A stretch of 64,000 nt of DNA from Knoellia locipacati (GTDB lineage Bacteria; Actinomycetota; Actinomycetes; Actinomycetales; Dermatophilaceae). The notes beneath the pieces are model-generated. The model saw nothing but the letters and a program-made list of their open reading frames with translations. It was not told the DNA's origin and did no database searches. The DNA is taken from contig NZ_BKBA01000008.1 in assembly GCF_007992835.1 (NCBI RefSeq), positions 1 to 64,000 on the forward strand, written 5' to 3'. Shown piece by piece: positions 48,823 through 56,996 of this stretch. Every line of letters starts with the position of its first letter. Position 1 is the stretch's first letter. Both the position numbers and the translations under genes were made by a program.

Positions 48823-49185
48823 TCAGCCGGGGGGAGCGAGGAGCGCCGCCGTCGCCGCGAGGACGCCGGGCGCGACCCGGTAGTGCACCCACGTCGCCTC
48901 CTTGCGGCTCGTGAGCAGGCCCGCCTCGCGCAGCTTCCTCAGGTGGTGGCTGATCGTCGGCTGCGAGACCCCGACGTCGACGACGTCGCAGACGCAGAGC
49001 TCGCCGTCCGGTGCCGACGCGATCATCGAGAAGATCCGCAGTCGCACCGGGTCGCCCAGGGCCTTGAAGATCGCCGCGGCGGTCTCGGCCTGGCTCGTGT
49101 CCAGCGCCGTGCGGGTGAGAGGGGGGCAGCGCTGCACCTCGTGCGCGGGGCCCTGGGCGAGGGTCGGGGCCGAGGGCGTCGTCAT
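48823..49185 (-). CDS. arsR: ArsR-family metalloregulator
   Basis: 120 residues from ATG 49185. The metal box ELCVCD is the alpha-3 As(III) site of ArsR proteins, next to the recognition helix (VSQPTISHHLRKLREAGLL). It should repress the divergent flavoprotein gene and itself until arsenite or antimonite binds. The longer upstream frame is an artefact. Confidence 0.93.
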   Translation of the reverse strand: MTTPSAPTLAQGPAHEVQRCPPLTRTALDTSQAETAAAIFKALGDPVRLRIFSMIASAPDGELCVCDVVDVGVSQPTISHHLRKLREAGLLTSRKEATWVHYRVAPGVLAATAALLAPPG

Positions 49186-49206
49186 CCACCTATCTTGACA
49201 TCCATC

Positions 49207-49237
49207 GATATTCGGGAGCAAGATCGCAATATCGACA
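49207..49237. promoter_or_regulatory. ArsR operator candidate
   Basis: Inverted arms TCGATATT (49207-49214) and AATATCGA (49230-49237), 15 nt apart, lie in the 75-nt gap between arsR and the divergent flavoprotein gene. The AT-rich dyad is typical of ArsR/SmtB operators. Confidence 0.75.
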
Positions 49238-49260
49238 GTCATCGAACCAAGGAGAGCGAC

Positions 49261-50619
49261 ATGAACGACGTCAGCGAGGGCGTTGCGGGGCAGGTCGTCG
49301 TCATCGGGGCCGGGCCCGTCGGCCTTGCCGCGGCCGCACACCTCGTCGAGCGCGGCCTCGACGTCACCGTGCTCGAGCAGGGTGAGCGAGCCGCTGCGGC
49401 CGTCCGGCAGTGGGGGCACGTCCGTCTCTTCTCGCAGTGGTCCGAGCTGGTCGACCCCGCCGCGCGCCGTCTCCTGCTCGCCTCCGGCTGGACCGCTCCC
49501 GCCCCCGACGCCTACCCGACCGGCCACGAGTGGGCCGAGGCCTACCTCGAGCCGCTCGCCGCCGCGCTCGGAGAGCGGGTGCGGTACGGCTCCACCGTCA
49601 CGGGGGTGGCGCGTCGCGGTCGCGACCGGGTCGTCGACGCCGGGCGTGCTGCGCAGCCGTTCGCCGTCCACGTGGACACCGGCGGCCGCCACGAGCGACT
49701 CACGGCGGTCGCCGTCATCGACGCGTCGGGGACGTTCGGCTCACCCGGCCCCCTGGGTGGTGACGGCTACCCCGCAGACGGCGAGCGGGCGGCCTCCACC
49801 CGGGTAGCCCACCGCATCCCCGACGCCGCAGACCCGCTGGACGCGGCGAGGTACGGCGGTCGCATGACGGCCGTCGTGGGCGCCGGGCACTCGGCCCTGA
49901 CCGCGCTCGTCGCCCTGTCCACCATCGCCGAGCGCGTGCCGGGCACCGAGGTGGTGTGGGTGCTGCGACGCGGGGGTGTCGGATCAGCCTTCGGCGGCGG
50001 TGACGCCGACGAGCTCCCGGCCCGCGGCGCCCTCGGCCGGCGGGCGCGGCGGGCGGTCGCGGACGGTCACATCCGCGTCGTCACCGGCTTCCGCACCGCC
50101 TCCGTCGAGATCGTCGAGGGCACGGTGACGCTGCGCAGCGAGGACGGCGCGGTCGTCGAGGGGCTCGATGAGGTCGTCGGCCTCACGGGGTTCCGGCCCG
50201 ACCACTCGTTCCTCTCCGAGCTGCGGCTCGACCTCGACGTGCGCCTCGAGGCACCGGTGCGCCTCGCCCCGCTCATCGACCCCAACGTCCACTCCTGCGG
50301 CACGGTCTACCCGCACGGCGCCGCCGAGCTGGCGCACGAGGGCGAGCCCGGGGTCTACCTCGTGGGGATGAAGTCCTACGGGCGCGCGCCGACGTTCCTC
50401 GCGATGACCGGGTACGAGCAGGTGCGCTCGGTCGTGGCCTCGATCGCGGGCGACCACGAGGCGGCCGCGAAGGTCGAGCTCGTCCTCCCCGAGACCGGTG
50501 TCTGCGGTGGGGCGGGGCTGTTCGACGCCGCCGACGACTCCGCCGGCGGGTGCTGCACACCGGCCACGCCCCAGCTGATCCAGCTCGGCGTCGGTGGGGG
50601 CCGCGCCAGCTCCTGCTGA
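49261..50619 (+). CDS. arsO: ArsO-like FAD-dependent monooxygenase with a Cys-rich C-terminus
   Basis: 452 residues from ATG 49261 (AAGGAGAG site). An FAD-binding GAGPVGLAAA and a second dinucleotide fold (VVGAGHSALTA) match class B flavin monooxygenases, as in ArsO proteins encoded in arsenic clusters. The C-terminus has Cys at GVCGG, a CC pair in GGCCTP and a final Cys, which could bind arsenic or act in thiol transfer (inference). It is divergent from arsR across the AT-rich operator. Confidence 0.85.
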   Translation: MNDVSEGVAGQVVVIGAGPVGLAAAAHLVERGLDVTVLEQGERAAAAVRQWGHVRLFSQWSELVDPAARRLLLASGWTAPAPDAYPTGHEWAEAYLEPLAAALGERVRYGSTVTGVARRGRDRVVDAGRAAQPFAVHVDTGGRHERLTAVAVIDASGTFGSPGPLGGDGYPADGERAASTRVAHRIPDAADPLDAARYGGRMTAVVGAGHSALTALVALSTIAERVPGTEVVWVLRRGGVGSAFGGGDADELPARGALGRRARRAVADGHIRVVTGFRTASVEIVEGTVTLRSEDGAVVEGLDEVVGLTGFRPDHSFLSELRLDLDVRLEAPVRLAPLIDPNVHSCGTVYPHGAAELAHEGEPGVYLVGMKSYGRAPTFLAMTGYEQVRSVVASIAGDHEAAAKVELVLPETGVCGGAGLFDAADDSAGGCCTPATPQLIQLGVGGGRASSC

Positions 50620-50700
50620 GCACGACCCCCACACGGCCGGCTCCGCGGAGAACTCACGGGCTCAGCGTCTGCTCAGGAAGTGTTTGGCACGGTTCGGGCC

Positions 50701-51522
50701 ATGACCTCACATGCCCTCGGCCAGCGCCGATCCATGCTCAACAAGGTTCCCGAGGTGACGGTGTACTTCTGGATCATCAAGATCCTGTGCACCACGGTCG
50801 GGGAGAGCTTCGCCGACTACGTCAACGAGACGCTCGGGTTCGGTCTGCGGAACACGACCGTGGTCTTCTCGCTCGCCCTGGTCGCTGTGCTGGTCGCGCA
50901 GTTCCGGCTGCGGCGGTACGTGCCGTCCGTCTACTGGCTGGCAGTGGTGCTCATCAGCGTGGTGGGCACGCTCGTCACCGACAACCTCACCGACGGGGTG
51001 GGGGTGCCGCTGTGGCTGAGCACCGTGGTCTTCGCCGTGGCGCTCGCCGCCGTCTTCGCCGTCTGGTATGCCCGGGAGCGGACCCTGTCGATCCACTCCA
51101 TCGTGACGACGCCTCGTGAGGGCTTCTACTGGCTCACGGTCCTCGTGACCTTCGCGCTGGGCACTGCGGCGGGCGACTGGACGCTCGAGCTGACGGGATG
51201 GTCCGCCGGTGCCTCCGTCCTGCTGCCGCTGAGCCTGATCGGCGCCGTGCTCGCTACGTGGAAGCTCGGGGCGGGTCCGGTGCTGTGCTTCTGGCTCGCC
51301 TACATCCTCACCCGGCCGCTCGGTGCGAACATCGGCGACTTCCTGGCCTCGGCCCGGGACGAAGGAGGAGTCGGGCTCGGGACGCTCGGGACGAGCGTGC
51401 TGTTCCTCGGCACGATCCTTGCCGTGGTCGTCTACCTGAGCATCACCCACCGGGACCGCATCGAGGGCGAGGACCCGAGCGCCGAGCGGTCCACCGTGGC
51501 CGTCGAAGGCAGGACGGTGTGA
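50701..51522 (+). CDS. Multi-pass membrane protein, COG4705-like
   Basis: 273 residues from ATG 50701. It has about seven to eight hydrophobic helices; early VPEVTVYFWIIKIL and the repeated pattern FWLAYILTRPLGANIGDF are as in the COG4705 family of bacterial membrane proteins. The function is unknown; some members are linked to metal or stress genes. It begins a plus-strand block with a Usp-like gene, a PAP2 phosphatase gene and a response regulator gene. Confidence 0.85.
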   Translation: MTSHALGQRRSMLNKVPEVTVYFWIIKILCTTVGESFADYVNETLGFGLRNTTVVFSLALVAVLVAQFRLRRYVPSVYWLAVVLISVVGTLVTDNLTDGVGVPLWLSTVVFAVALAAVFAVWYARERTLSIHSIVTTPREGFYWLTVLVTFALGTAAGDWTLELTGWSAGASVLLPLSLIGAVLATWKLGAGPVLCFWLAYILTRPLGANIGDFLASARDEGGVGLGTLGTSVLFLGTILAVVVYLSITHRDRIEGEDPSAERSTVAVEGRTV

Positions 51523-51526
51523 CGCC

Positions 51527-51958
51527 GTGGACCCGGTGCGCCGCAGGACCCGGGTGCTCGTCGTGACGCACAGTGCCATGCCGTCGAACGCACTGCTGGA
51601 CGCGATCTCGGCGCGAGCCGTGGTCGGCGACGCCCAGATCCGGCTCGTCATCCTCAACCCGGCGCGCGCCGAGCTCCACCTCCTGCACCCGGAGCGGCAC
51701 GACAAGGCCTTCGAGGCCGAGCGTGTCCTGCTCGAGACCCTGCCCCTGTTCGAGGCCGCCGCGGGTGACCGGGTCATCGGCTCGGTGTCGGTCCGCCATG
51801 ACCCGGTCGACGCGATCGAGGAGGTCGCCCTCGGAGAGCCGGTCGACGAGATCCTGCTCGCCCTCCCGGTGAGTCCGAGGTCCTGGCCCCACCCCGACCG
51901 GCCACGTCGGCTGTCCCGTTTCGAGGTTCCCGTCACCGAGCTGCCATGTCCGAGCTGA
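51527..51958 (+). CDS. Usp-like alpha/beta protein of unknown function
   Basis: 143 residues from GTG 51527, 4 nt after the COG4705 stop. A Rossmann-like VLVVTHSAMPSNALLDAI start, a central LVILNPARAEL strand and a late PVDEILLALPVS strand recall UspA domains, but the usual GxxG-x9-G(S/T) ATP loop is missing. It overlaps the PAP2 start by 13 nt. A regulatory or ligand-sensing role is possible. Confidence 0.7.
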   Translation: MDPVRRRTRVLVVTHSAMPSNALLDAISARAVVGDAQIRLVILNPARAELHLLHPERHDKAFEAERVLLETLPLFEAAAGDRVIGSVSVRHDPVDAIEEVALGEPVDEILLALPVSPRSWPHPDRPRRLSRFEVPVTELPCPS

Positions 51959-52737
51959 CCGATGCCCCGGGATCGCTTCGCCCCGCCCGCAGCGCCCCGG
52001 TCAGGCCGCGCGGGGCAGGGCGCCGTCGGCCCCTGCTCGCCAGCGCGGCCGCGACGGGATCGGTGGCCCTGACCTTCGCCCTCGTCCTCCTCGACGGTGT
52101 CCTCGAACGCGGCGACCTGTCGAGCCACGACGCGGCCGTGACCTCCGCCGTGGTCGACGGACGCACGAAGCCAGCCACCGTCGTCGCAGAGGGCCTCAGC
52201 TTCCTGGGCGGCGAGGTCTCGATCGGTCTGCTCACCGTCGCGCTGCTCGCGTGGATCGTGGTCCGGTATCGGGACTGGCGGGCCGCGTCGATCGCGGCTG
52301 GCGCCATGGGGTTGGCCGGCGTCCTGACGCTCGCGACCAAGCACCTGGTGCTGCGTGCACGACCGCCGGTCGTGGACGTGGTGGGGCCCTGGGACCACAG
52401 CTACTCGTTCCCGTCGGGTCACACGCTGCTCTCCACGGTGTTCTGCGGTCTCGTCGCCGGGCTGGTCGTGCTTCGCGCTCGCCGCGCCAGGGTCAGGGTC
52501 GCCGCACCGTGCTGCGCACTCGTGCTGAGCGCCGGCGTCGGAGGGAGTCGCCTCTATCTCGGCTACCACTGGCTGACCGACGTCCTCGCCGGATGGTCCC
52601 TCGCGGTGGTGGTCCTGGCGCTGGCCCTCGCCGCGACCGTCCTGGCAGACGGCGGCAGGCAGGACCTCGCTCCGGACCCGCCCTCGCCGGGCGCCCTAGG
52701 GTGGACGCGACCGAGCCCCGAGCTCGGGTCCAGGTGA
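51946..52737 (+). CDS. PAP2-family membrane phosphatase
   Basis: 263 residues from ATG 51946. It has about six membrane helices and the three PAP2 motifs: K-x6-RP (KHLVLRARP), PSGH and SRLYLGYHWLTDVLAG. It removes phosphate from lipid phosphates such as undecaprenyl pyrophosphate or phosphatidic acid. The gene lies 13 nt before the response-regulator gene, suggesting one transcript. Confidence 0.9.
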   Translation: MSELTDAPGSLRPARSAPVRPRGAGRRRPLLASAAATGSVALTFALVLLDGVLERGDLSSHDAAVTSAVVDGRTKPATVVAEGLSFLGGEVSIGLLTVALLAWIVVRYRDWRAASIAAGAMGLAGVLTLATKHLVLRARPPVVDVVGPWDHSYSFPSGHTLLSTVFCGLVAGLVVLRARRARVRVAAPCCALVLSAGVGGSRLYLGYHWLTDVLAGWSLAVVVLALALAATVLADGGRQDLAPDPPSPGALGWTRPSPELGSR

Positions 52738-52750
52738 GAGGGGTCCACGG

Positions 52751-53440
52751 GTGCGAGTGCTGCTGGTGGAGGACGAGCGGGCGCTGGCCGAGACGATCCG
52801 GCGCGGCCTGCAGAACGAGGGCTTCGTCGTGGACGTGGCGCACGACGGCGTCACGGGTCAGTGGCTGGCCACGGAGAACCCCTACGACGTCATCGTGCTC
52901 GACATCATGCTGCCGCAGCGCAACGGCTACGAGGTCCTCCGCAACATCCGCGGGCTGCTCATCTGGACGCCTGCGCTGATGCTCACCGCGAAGGACGGCG
53001 AGTACGACCAGACCGACGCGTTCGAGCTCGGTGCCGACGACTACCTCACCAAGCCGTTCAGCTTCATCGTGCTGGTCGCGCGGCTCCGGGCGCTGGTGAG
53101 GAGGGGTGCGCCGGTCCGCCCGGTGAGCCTCACCGTCGGGGACCTGCACCTTGACCCGAACAGGCGCATCGTCACCCGCGCGGGCCAGTCGATCGAGCTG
53201 ACGGCCAAGGAGTTCGCCGTGCTCCAGTTCCTCATGCGCCACCCCGAGGACGTCCTGTCCAAGGCGGAGATCCTGGACAACGCGTGGGACTCGGCGTTCG
53301 ACGGGAGCGACAACATCGTCGAGGTCTACATCGGCTACCTGCGCAGGAAGATCGACGTCGCGTTCGGGGTGCAGTCGCTCGAGACCGTCAGGGGGATGGG
53401 CTACCGACTCCGTGCCGTGACCGCTCCGGCGCCGAACTGA
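52751..53440 (+). CDS. OmpR-family response regulator, partner kinase on the opposite strand
   Basis: 229 residues from GTG 52751. The receiver has DE, phospho-acceptor Asp51 (VLDIMLP), LTAKD and KPFSF; the winged helix has TAKEFAVLQFLMRHP and NIVEVYIGYLRRKID. The gene overlaps the 3' end of the convergent histidine kinase by 53 bp, an unusual layout for a cognate pair. Confidence 0.92.
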   Translation: MRVLLVEDERALAETIRRGLQNEGFVVDVAHDGVTGQWLATENPYDVIVLDIMLPQRNGYEVLRNIRGLLIWTPALMLTAKDGEYDQTDAFELGADDYLTKPFSFIVLVARLRALVRRGAPVRPVSLTVGDLHLDPNRRIVTRAGQSIELTAKEFAVLQFLMRHPEDVLSKAEILDNAWDSAFDGSDNIVEVYIGYLRRKIDVAFGVQSLETVRGMGYRLRAVTAPAPN

Positions 53441-54854
53441 GGGGGGCAGAGGAGGCGTCGTCCGTCCCCGGAAGGGTGACGGCGAAGCGGCAATCACCCG
53501 TGGGCGTCTCGGTGGCGACGACACGTCCTCCGTGGCTCGTGGCGATCGACCGGACGATCGCCAGCCCCAACCCGCTGCCGCCCCGATCGCGCTCTCGTGA
53601 CTGCTCGAGGCGGGCGAAGCGCTCGAAGACCGCCGCGCGCTGGTCCTCGGGCAACGGGTCGCCGTCGTTGTCGACGTACAGGACGACCTGTCCCTCGGAC
53701 GTGCCCACCGTGAGGCCGACGGCGCCCGTGGTGTGACGGGTCGCGTTGTCCACGAGGTTGCGCACCATCTGCTCGAGCCGACCTCGGTCGCCCAGGACGC
53801 GGGCCGCCCCGATCGACGCCCGAACCTCCTGCTCACCGAGGGCGCGCAGCCGTCGCACCTCGGCATGGACGATGTCGTCCAGGTCGACCTCGCTCGCGGC
53901 GATGGGCACGCCGTCGTCGGCCTTGGCCAGGGTCAGCAGGTCGTCCACGAGGCGCTGCATCCGCAACGTCTCGGCGAGGATGAGGTCGTCGCGACCCGGG
54001 TCCGGAGCGTCGCTGGCCTTGCCCACCTCGATGGCGGCCCGGATCGTCGCCAGTGGGCTGCGCAGCTCGTGGGAGGCGTCCGAGACGAACCTGCGGGTGC
54101 TGGCGTCGGACTGGTCGAGCCGCGCCAGCATCTGGTTCATCGTCCGGGCCAGCCTGGAGATCTCGTCGCCCGAGGGCGGGACCGTGATCTGCCCGCGACC
54201 GCGCACCTGGGTGATCCGGTCCACCTCCGCCCGGATGCGTTCGACCGGCTGCAGGGCGCCGCGCATCGTGCGACGCATGAGTCCCAGGACCAGAAGGAGC
54301 AGCAGGACCGAGCCGACGGCCAGCAGCACCGTCGCCGTGCGCACGCTGTCGGTCTCGACCCGCAGCGGCGTCGCCACGACGACGACGTATGCCGTGCCGG
54401 CCGGGTCCCGCACACCCTGCGCGACGATGGCGTACGGCTCACCGACCTCGCCGGGAAGTCCGGTGACCTGCGCGGTGCGGATGCGCCCGGGAGGGGGCGC
54501 GAGGGCAGTCAGGCGGCTGCGCATCTCTGCGGGCTCGGACGCGGCCACGACCCGACCGCTCGCGTCGACGAGCTGGATGAGGGCCCCTCGGCTCGCGACC
54601 TCGGAGATCGAGATCGCTGCCGGCTCCTCACCGGAGGAGATGGCGGCGACGATGTCGCCGCCCTGCAACCGAGCCGAGTCGAGGGCGGCGGCATAGAGGA
54701 TCCGGTCCAGCGCCACGGCATACGCCGCCACGCCCATCGCGATGGCGATGGTGACGGCCACCGCGGACAGCGTGAGCACGCGTCGCTGCAGCGACCACCG
54801 TTCCCACCGTCTCACCGTGCCGCCCTTCCCGAGCCCGACAGCATTCTCGCGCAT
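53388..54854 (-). CDS. Sensor histidine kinase, convergent with its response regulator
   Basis: 488 residues from ATG 54854 (GGAGG site); GTG near 54818 is an alternative. Two membrane helices flank a sensor domain of about 110 residues; HAMP, HisKA with SHELRSPL (His262) and HATPase (NLVDNATRH, GSGLGLAIV) follow. The start lies in a 167-nt gap next to the DUF2383 gene. Its 3' end overlaps the regulator gene tail-to-tail, so transcription of one could affect the other. Confidence 0.92.
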   Translation of the reverse strand: MRENAVGLGKGGTVRRWERWSLQRRVLTLSAVAVTIAIAMGVAAYAVALDRILYAAALDSARLQGGDIVAAISSGEEPAAISISEVASRGALIQLVDASGRVVAASEPAEMRSRLTALAPPPGRIRTAQVTGLPGEVGEPYAIVAQGVRDPAGTAYVVVVATPLRVETDSVRTATVLLAVGSVLLLLLVLGLMRRTMRGALQPVERIRAEVDRITQVRGRGQITVPPSGDEISRLARTMNQMLARLDQSDASTRRFVSDASHELRSPLATIRAAIEVGKASDAPDPGRDDLILAETLRMQRLVDDLLTLAKADDGVPIAASEVDLDDIVHAEVRRLRALGEQEVRASIGAARVLGDRGRLEQMVRNLVDNATRHTTGAVGLTVGTSEGQVVLYVDNDGDPLPEDQRAAVFERFARLEQSRERDRGGSGLGLAIVRSIATSHGGRVVATETPTGDCRFAVTLPGTDDASSAPLSSAPERSRHGVGSPSP

Positions 54855-55021
54855 CCTCGGCCTCCGGCCGGGCAGAGGCAGGGGTCCCGGCCGGAGGTGA
54901 GGGGTGGGCAACCACCGTCAGGACGTCCGCGAACCATGCGTCGCGGGGCCCTGTGCGGTCATCATGAAGGGGTGTTCCTGAGAGCACGCTGAGGCGGGAC
55001 ACCGCCCCGTGCGAGGTGGTC

Positions 55022-55465
55022 TCAGTCGGCGCTCTGCAGGGCCTTGACCTCGTCGCGCGCAGCCACGACCGCCTGGTGCTGGCGGGTGACGACCTCGCGG
55101 AAGCCGGCGCTCAGGTCCTTCTCGAGGGCCTTCTCGTACTCGGAGACCGCGTGGTCCTCGCCGGTCACGGCGGCACCGAGGACACTGCCCGCGTCGTCGC
55201 CGGTGAGGGCGTCCTTGAGAGCGATCCAGCCACGGTGCACGGCGGCCGCCGCGGTGCCGCTCTCGTCGACGTCGTCGCCGTACTGGTGACCGAGCTCGAC
55301 GATCTCGCGGCGGAACCCGGCCCGCTGCTCGGACAGTCGCTGCAGGACGTCCGCCCACTCGGCGCGGTCGCTGTCGCGCAGCTTGCTGGCGGCGTCGGCG
55401 AAACCCTTCTCGCCGTCGCGCAGGGTCTCGACCAGCTCCTCGGCAGCCTTCTCGTCGTCCGACAT
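55022..55465 (-). CDS. DUF2383/PA2169-type four-helix-bundle protein
   Basis: 147 residues from ATG 55465. It is almost entirely helical, with ferritin-like helices (AEELVETLRDGEKGFADAASKL; GEDHAVSEYEKALEK) and a HQ-containing late helix. Members of PA2169/DUF2383 are small stress-related bundle proteins with possible metal sites. Not linked to a clear operon. Confidence 0.82.
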   Translation of the reverse strand: MSDDEKAAEELVETLRDGEKGFADAASKLRDSDRAEWADVLQRLSEQRAGFRREIVELGHQYGDDVDESGTAAAAVHRGWIALKDALTGDDAGSVLGAAVTGEDHAVSEYEKALEKDLSAGFREVVTRQHQAVVAARDEVKALQSAD

Positions 55466-55600
55466 CAGTGCTCCTTCTCGTTGGGGTCACGACCCGTGGG
55501 GGTCTGCGTTCGACGCTACGTGAGCGGGACGGCATACAGGGCGGGAGAGGTGGCCTGACCTGCGGGAACGCAACGGGGGAGACAGGCATACGGTGGGGGG

Positions 55601-56611
55601 ATGGACTACCGATACCTGGGCAACAGCGGACTCAAGATCTCCGAGATCACCTACGGCAACTGGCTCACTCACGGCTCGCAGGTCGAGAACGACATGGCGA
55701 CCCAGTGCGTGCAGGCGGCGCTCGAGGCGGGCATCAGCACGTTCGACACCGCCGACGTGTATGCCAACACCAAGGCTGAGACCGTTCTCGGCGAGGCGCT
55801 CAAGGGTGAGCGGCGCGAGAGCCTCGAGATCTTCACGAAGGTCTACTGGCCGACCGGACTCGGCGGCAAGAACGACACCGGCCTGTCCCGCAAGCACGTC
55901 ATGGAGTCGATCAACGGCTCGCTGCAGCGGCTCCAGACTGACTACGTCGACCTCTACCAGGCGCACCGCTACGACACCGAGACCCCGCTCGAGGAGACGA
56001 TGCAGGCCTTCGCCGACATCGTCCGGCAGGGCAAGGCGCTCTACATCGGCGTGAGCGAGTGGACCGCCGACCAGATCCGCGAGGGCGTGCGGCTGAGCAA
56101 GGAGCTCGGCTTCCAGCTCATCTCGAGCCAGCCGCAGTACTCGATGCTCTGGCGCGTCATCGAGGACGAGGTCGTCCCGACGAGCGCCGAGCTCGGCGTG
56201 AGCCAGATCGTGTGGAGCCCCATCGCCCAGGGCGTGCTCTCCGGCAAGTACCAGCCGGGCCAGGCCCCGCCCGAGGGCTCGCGCGCCACCGACGAGAAGG
56301 GTGGCGCCGACATGATCAAGCGGTTCATGAACGACGACGTCCTCACCCGCGTCCAGGGCCTCAAGCCGATCGCCGACGAGGCCGGTCTCAGCATGGCCCA
56401 GCTCGCCGTCGCCTGGGTGCTGCAGAACGACAACGTCGCCGCGGCCCTCGTGGGCGCCTCGCGGCCCGAGCAGGTCCACGAGAACGTCAAGGCCGCCGGC
56501 GTGCGGCTCGAGCCCGAGCTCATGAGCCAGATCGACGAGGTCCTCGGTGACGTCGTCGAGCGCGACCCCGGCAAGACCGCAGAGACCGCGCCGAAGCAGC
56601 GCGTCGCCTGA
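55601..56611 (+). CDS. Aldo/keto reductase (potassium-channel beta-subunit-like)
   Basis: 336 residues from ATG 55601. The catalytic tetrad is present: Asp49, Tyr54, Lys80 and His122 (DTADVYA; TKVYW; QAHRYD). The NADPH phosphate-binding end (LVGASRPEQVHENVKA) is typical of the AKR6/YghZ-like group. It reduces small aldehydes with NADPH, often as a detoxification enzyme. Own terminator downstream. Confidence 0.93.
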   Translation: MDYRYLGNSGLKISEITYGNWLTHGSQVENDMATQCVQAALEAGISTFDTADVYANTKAETVLGEALKGERRESLEIFTKVYWPTGLGGKNDTGLSRKHVMESINGSLQRLQTDYVDLYQAHRYDTETPLEETMQAFADIVRQGKALYIGVSEWTADQIREGVRLSKELGFQLISSQPQYSMLWRVIEDEVVPTSAELGVSQIVWSPIAQGVLSGKYQPGQAPPEGSRATDEKGGADMIKRFMNDDVLTRVQGLKPIADEAGLSMAQLAVAWVLQNDNVAAALVGASRPEQVHENVKAAGVRLEPELMSQIDEVLGDVVERDPGKTAETAPKQRVA

Positions 56612-56629
56612 CCTCGTCGGCACCTGCGT

Positions 56630-56657
56630 GGGCACGTCGCGCGAGAGCGACGTGCCC
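56630..56657. terminator. Terminator after the aldo/keto reductase gene
   Basis: An 11-bp perfect stem (GGGCACGTCGC with its complement, 56630-56640 and 56647-56657) lies 18 nt after the stop. Confidence 0.8.
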
Positions 56658-56792
56658 GCCGGGTCTCGGCCCGGTCACGGTTTGCACATTCGGCTCCCGG
56701 GGCCATGGGCCGTGGGTAACGTCCGGCGCAGCACGGTCCGGAGAGCCGGACGTGACTGACCTGCTGACCTGCTGACCTGCGAGGGCGGATCT

Positions 56793-56936
56793 GTGAGAGT
56801 TGCCGAGGGCGCCACTGCCTGCGCCGAGCACGCGTGGGTGACCGCCGACCAGGTCATGGCGTGGGGCGAGGTGCATCTCGTCAGGGTGTGCCGCAGCTGC
56901 CCGTCCGTGGCGCTCGTCGACGAGCCCTCCGCGTAG
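56793..56936 (+). CDS. Small Cys-motif protein, possible zinc binder
   Basis: 47 residues from GTG 56793, too short for many gene finders. It reads ...ACAEHAW...VCRSCPSVAL: a C-x2-H-x-W start and C-x2-C end, as in tiny actinobacterial zinc-ribbon-like proteins. Three copies of the 8-mer CTGACCTG lie just upstream (about 56757-56780). Codon use is in keeping with its neighbours. Function unknown. Confidence 0.5.
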   Translation: MRVAEGATACAEHAWVTADQVMAWGEVHLVRVCRSCPSVALVDEPSA

Positions 56937-56996
56937 GACGTCGCGGCCGTGGCGGCCGTCGCGCCGTGGTCGTCGCAGCGCGACGGTCGCGCCGCG

